A DNA stretch of 9,379 bases from Cloacimonetes bacterium UBA5456. Lineage in GTDB: Bacteria; Cloacimonadota; Cloacimonadia; Cloacimonadales; Cloacimonadaceae. Both the position numbers and the translations under genes were made by a program. The DNA is taken from NCBI GenBank assembly GCA_002427325.1, contig DIQS01000031.1, positions 35,501 through 44,879 on the forward strand, written 5' to 3'. Below, piece after piece: positions 7,739-9,379 of this stretch (position 1 is the first letter of the stretch; each line of letters begins with the position of its first letter). Under the pieces are notes generated by a model. The model made no database searches, was not told the DNA's origin, and worked only from the letters and a program-made list of their open reading frames with translations.

Positions 7739-9168
7739 TCATTCCTCTTTTTCTTAAGGCTCAAAGCCCTGTTGTTCATTGTGATAGGCTCTGCAGAGAT
7801 CATCAAATAGCGCACGCTGTTTTCGTCGTGACTCACGCGCTGATCGATGCGATGTCCGCAGACCCAGACTATCTTTTCCTCGTCTTCAAAGACAGGGATC
7901 AAATCTCTATCATATTTTGGCACTTTTTCGTCAATGAAAAAGTCTTTCAATTTCTTCATGCCGCTCATCCCGAAGGGGATAAATCTATCTCCCGCTTTGC
8001 GTTGACGGATGGAAAGCTTGCCCGCGATCTTGTCTGCATCGATTATGACTTGCATGGGCGGCAACTCGCGAAAATCATCCGGCAAGACCTTGAGATATTT
8101 GAATTGAAAGCGGTATTCCATGTGCACGGCGAGCGCGCGATTGGGCTCGAGAACCATCACTTCAGCCTCGGGAGTAAAAAGCTCGCTGTCGTCATCGGTA
8201 AAGATCAGCTCCTCATAGCGCCTAATTGCATAGACATTATTGGATAAGGTGATATATTTGCTGCCATCGCTCTCGAAAAGTGAGTTCAATTCGCGGATAT
8301 GCGCTTGAAAAAAATCCTGACGCGTGCCGCTGATGCGACTATATGCCTCGCGCAGGATGTAATATTGCTCGATTTGAGGTGCTTTGAGTAGCTCCGGCAG
8401 GTTCAGCATCACCCGCCCCTTTTTGGACTCAACACAGGCGCGTTTAAAGCGTTTGAGTGACCTTTCCATGATATATTGATCCACGAGATTGAGGATTGCC
8501 GCACTTTCGTAAAGCTTCTCGCGAACCAGCGGATTATAATGCTCCTCGATCTGGGGCAAAATCTCTTGTCTGAGGCGATTGCGCGAGAATCTAAGTTCTT
8601 GATTGGAAAGGTCTTCACGCCAGCTTATCCCCTCTTCGCTGAGCATGTCTTTGAGCTCTTGAGGTTCAAAGATCAGAATCGGATGGACAATCTCGCCCAT
8701 GATGGGACGGATGCCGGCAAGCCCGCCAAGCCCCGCTCCACGAAAGAGATTGAGCAAGAGCGTCTCCGCCTGATCCCACTTATGATGTCCCAAAACGATC
8801 TTATCGAATTTATAGCTTTTTCTTATCTCTTCAAATATCTCAAAACGCGCGACTCGGGCGCGATTTTCGATGTCGCTTTCGCCCTCGAGCCTGATGTGCC
8901 GCACGATCATCGGAATGTTGAGCTTCATGGCAAGAACAGCGATGTGTTTTTCATCGGTATCGCTCTGCTCACCACGGAGATTGTGATTGATGTGCACGGC
9001 GAGGAGCGAGAGATTGAGATCATAGCGCAGTTTGGAAAAAAGATATAGCAATGCCGTGGAATCTGCACCCGCAGAAACACCTAATACCAGCTTCTCTGAA
9101 TGGGAGACAATCCCTTCATTTGCAAGGTTTTCCTTTAATCTTTTCAGGTTTTCATTTATCAGGCTCAT
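7735..9168 (-). CDS. tilS: TilS, tRNA(Ile)-lysidine synthetase
   Basis: TilS uses ATP and lysine to convert C34 of the CAU-anticodon isoleucine tRNA to lysidine, so that it reads AUA. From the ATG at 9168 the protein has 477 residues. The PP-loop ATPase domain shows SAGADS (32-37; canonical SGGxDS), HINHNLRG (59-66), GHHKWDQAET (127-136) followed by RGAGLGGLAG, and RNRLRQEILP (196-205). The C-terminal TilS domain is clear: RQRKAGDRFIPFGMSG (388-403), KKLKDFFIDEKVP (405-417) and VWVCGHRID (434-442). An in-frame ATG at 9198 would add 10 residues but has no ribosome site and falls inside a possible promoter -10 box. The ATG at 9168 has AGGAG five bases upstream. It appears to be the first gene of the operon and overlaps hpt by 4 bases. 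Two motif changes (Gly to Ala in the PP-loop, first Asp to Trp in GHHxDD) are unusual, but the rest is well kept. Confidence 0.95.
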   Translation of the reverse strand: MSLINENLKRLKENLANEGIVSHSEKLVLGVSAGADSTALLYLFSKLRYDLNLSLLAVHINHNLRGEQSDTDEKHIAVLAMKLNIPMIVRHIRLEGESDIENRARVARFEIFEEIRKSYKFDKIVLGHHKWDQAETLLLNLFRGAGLGGLAGIRPIMGEIVHPILIFEPQELKDMLSEEGISWREDLSNQELRFSRNRLRQEILPQIEEHYNPLVREKLYESAAILNLVDQYIMERSLKRFKRACVESKKGRVMLNLPELLKAPQIEQYYILREAYSRISGTRQDFFQAHIRELNSLFESDGSKYITLSNNVYAIRRYEELIFTDDDSELFTPEAEVMVLEPNRALAVHMEYRFQFKYLKVLPDDFRELPPMQVIIDADKIAGKLSIRQRKAGDRFIPFGMSGMKKLKDFFIDEKVPKYDRDLIPVFEDEEKIVWVCGHRIDQRVSHDENSVRYLMISAEPITMNNRALSLKKKRNE

Positions 9169-9173
9169 CCATT

Positions 9174-9178
9174 CTCCT
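9174..9178 (-). promoter_or_regulatory. Ribosome binding site deciding the tilS start
   Basis: AGGAG on the minus strand lies exactly five bases before the ATG at 9168. This is the best-placed site in the leader and favours the shorter 477-residue TilS over the start at 9198. Confidence 0.7.
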
Positions 9179-9193
9179 GCCGTATTTTTACTT

Positions 9194-9229
9194 ATCATAC
9201 AACTGTTTTTATTTGCAAAGGTTTGTCAA
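9194..9229 (-). promoter_or_regulatory. Possible promoter for the tilS operon
   Basis: On the minus strand a perfect TTGACA (9229-9224) is followed by TATGAT (9199-9194), close to the sigma-70 consensus, in an AT-rich stretch ahead of the first gene. The spacer is 24 bases, well beyond the usual 16-18, so the two boxes probably do not work as one pair. TATGAT may act with a poorer -35 element, or the match may be chance. Transcription from this -10 would start near 9187, giving a leader of about 20 bases to the ATG at 9168. Confidence 0.3.
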
Positions 9230-9326
9230 CTCATATTTCGCACTATCTGCTAAAATACTCTTTTTGCATTGCAATTTCCTTCTTTGGGCGGGTGATATCT
9301 TGTTGCCCATGAAAGCAAAAAAGAAG

Positions 9327-9355
9327 CTACGAGTTACAAAGCTACAAGAGACAAG
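9327..9355 (-). repeat. Degenerate 7-8 base tandem repeat upstream of tilS
   Basis: Read on the minus strand, four consecutive units are CTTGTCT, CTTGTAG, CTTTGTAA and CTCGTAG, followed by CTTCTTT, a possible decayed fifth copy. The units share a C-T-x-(T)-G-T core. No gene frame explains it. It looks like non-coding low-complexity repeat sequence rather than a binding-site array, but its role is unknown. Confidence 0.5.
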
Positions 9356-9357
9356 TT

Positions 9358-9377
9358 TGTCCACTCTTTTCAGGACA
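9358..9377. repeat. Short inverted repeat at the window edge
   Basis: TGTCC (9358-9362) and GGACA (9373-9377) form a perfect 5-base inverted repeat around a 10-base loop. It is too short to call a terminator, and no T-run follows on either strand within the window. It may be part of something larger that is cut off at base 9379, for instance an insertion-sequence end or a dispersed intergenic repeat. Confidence 0.3.
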
Positions 9378-9379
9378 CC

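Noticed and set aside
9243..9269. Tiny minus-strand frame MQKEYFSR with an AAGGA site upstream, a possible leader peptide
   Set aside because: Eight codons with no run of regulatory codons and no attenuator hairpin after it, so a chance match is likely.
9199..9300. CIRCE-like or other heat-shock operator upstream of the protease operon
   Set aside because: No TTAGCACTC/GAGTGCTAA inverted repeat is present. The TTTTAGCAG and GAGTATT words there are not arranged as an inverted repeat.
9309..9379. Possible plus-strand gene start (MKAKKKLRVTKL...) running off the right edge
   Set aside because: No ribosome site precedes the ATG, and the frame runs through the tandem repeat and inverted repeat. 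Only 23 codons are visible.

Overview
The window carries one strand-consistent gene cluster. All eight supported genes are on the minus strand, so transcription runs from about 9,190 down past base 1. In order they are tilS, hpt, ftsH, hslV, hslU, pgeF (YfiH family), a FapA/DUF342-family gene, and the first 336 codons of a tricorn-like protein that leaves the window at base 1. Gene junctions are tight: tilS/hpt, ftsH/hslV and hslV/hslU share 4-base ATGA or GTGA overlaps. hpt/ftsH overlaps by 4 or 13 bases depending on the ftsH start, and pgeF/fapA by 8. The last junction has a 14-base gap, and the only larger gap is about 73 bases before pgeF. This looks like a single operon with extensive translational coupling. 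No tRNA, rRNA, CRISPR array or complete mobile element was seen.

The first block (tilS-hpt-ftsH) is a linkage known from Firmicutes and other bacteria. It covers tRNA-Ile2 lysidine formation, purine salvage and membrane protein quality control. Next come both halves of the HslUV (ClpYQ) protease, so a membrane-bound and a cytosolic ATP-dependent protease sit side by side. The second block is less familiar: a PgeF/YfiH purine-nucleoside or peptidoglycan-editing factor, a FapA-like beta-helix protein, and an exported tricorn-type beta-propeller protein. Together the cluster suggests housekeeping proteostasis and envelope maintenance. No defence, phage or secondary-metabolite system is visible.

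The organism cannot be named from this sequence. Base composition is intermediate and the genes are bacterial. The mix of HslUV, an exported tricorn-like protein and a DUF342 protein, with no Bacteroidetes-type promoter seen, would fit a deep-branching diderm such as Cloacimonadota. That is a low-confidence inference.

Bases 9,169-9,379, upstream of tilS, are non-coding as far as can be seen. They hold a possible promoter, a degenerate 7-8 base tandem repeat, and a short inverted repeat at the window edge.

The points most worth a second look are a roughly 90-residue N-terminal extension of FtsH with two extra hydrophobic segments, and departures from usually strict motifs in FtsH, TilS and PgeF.
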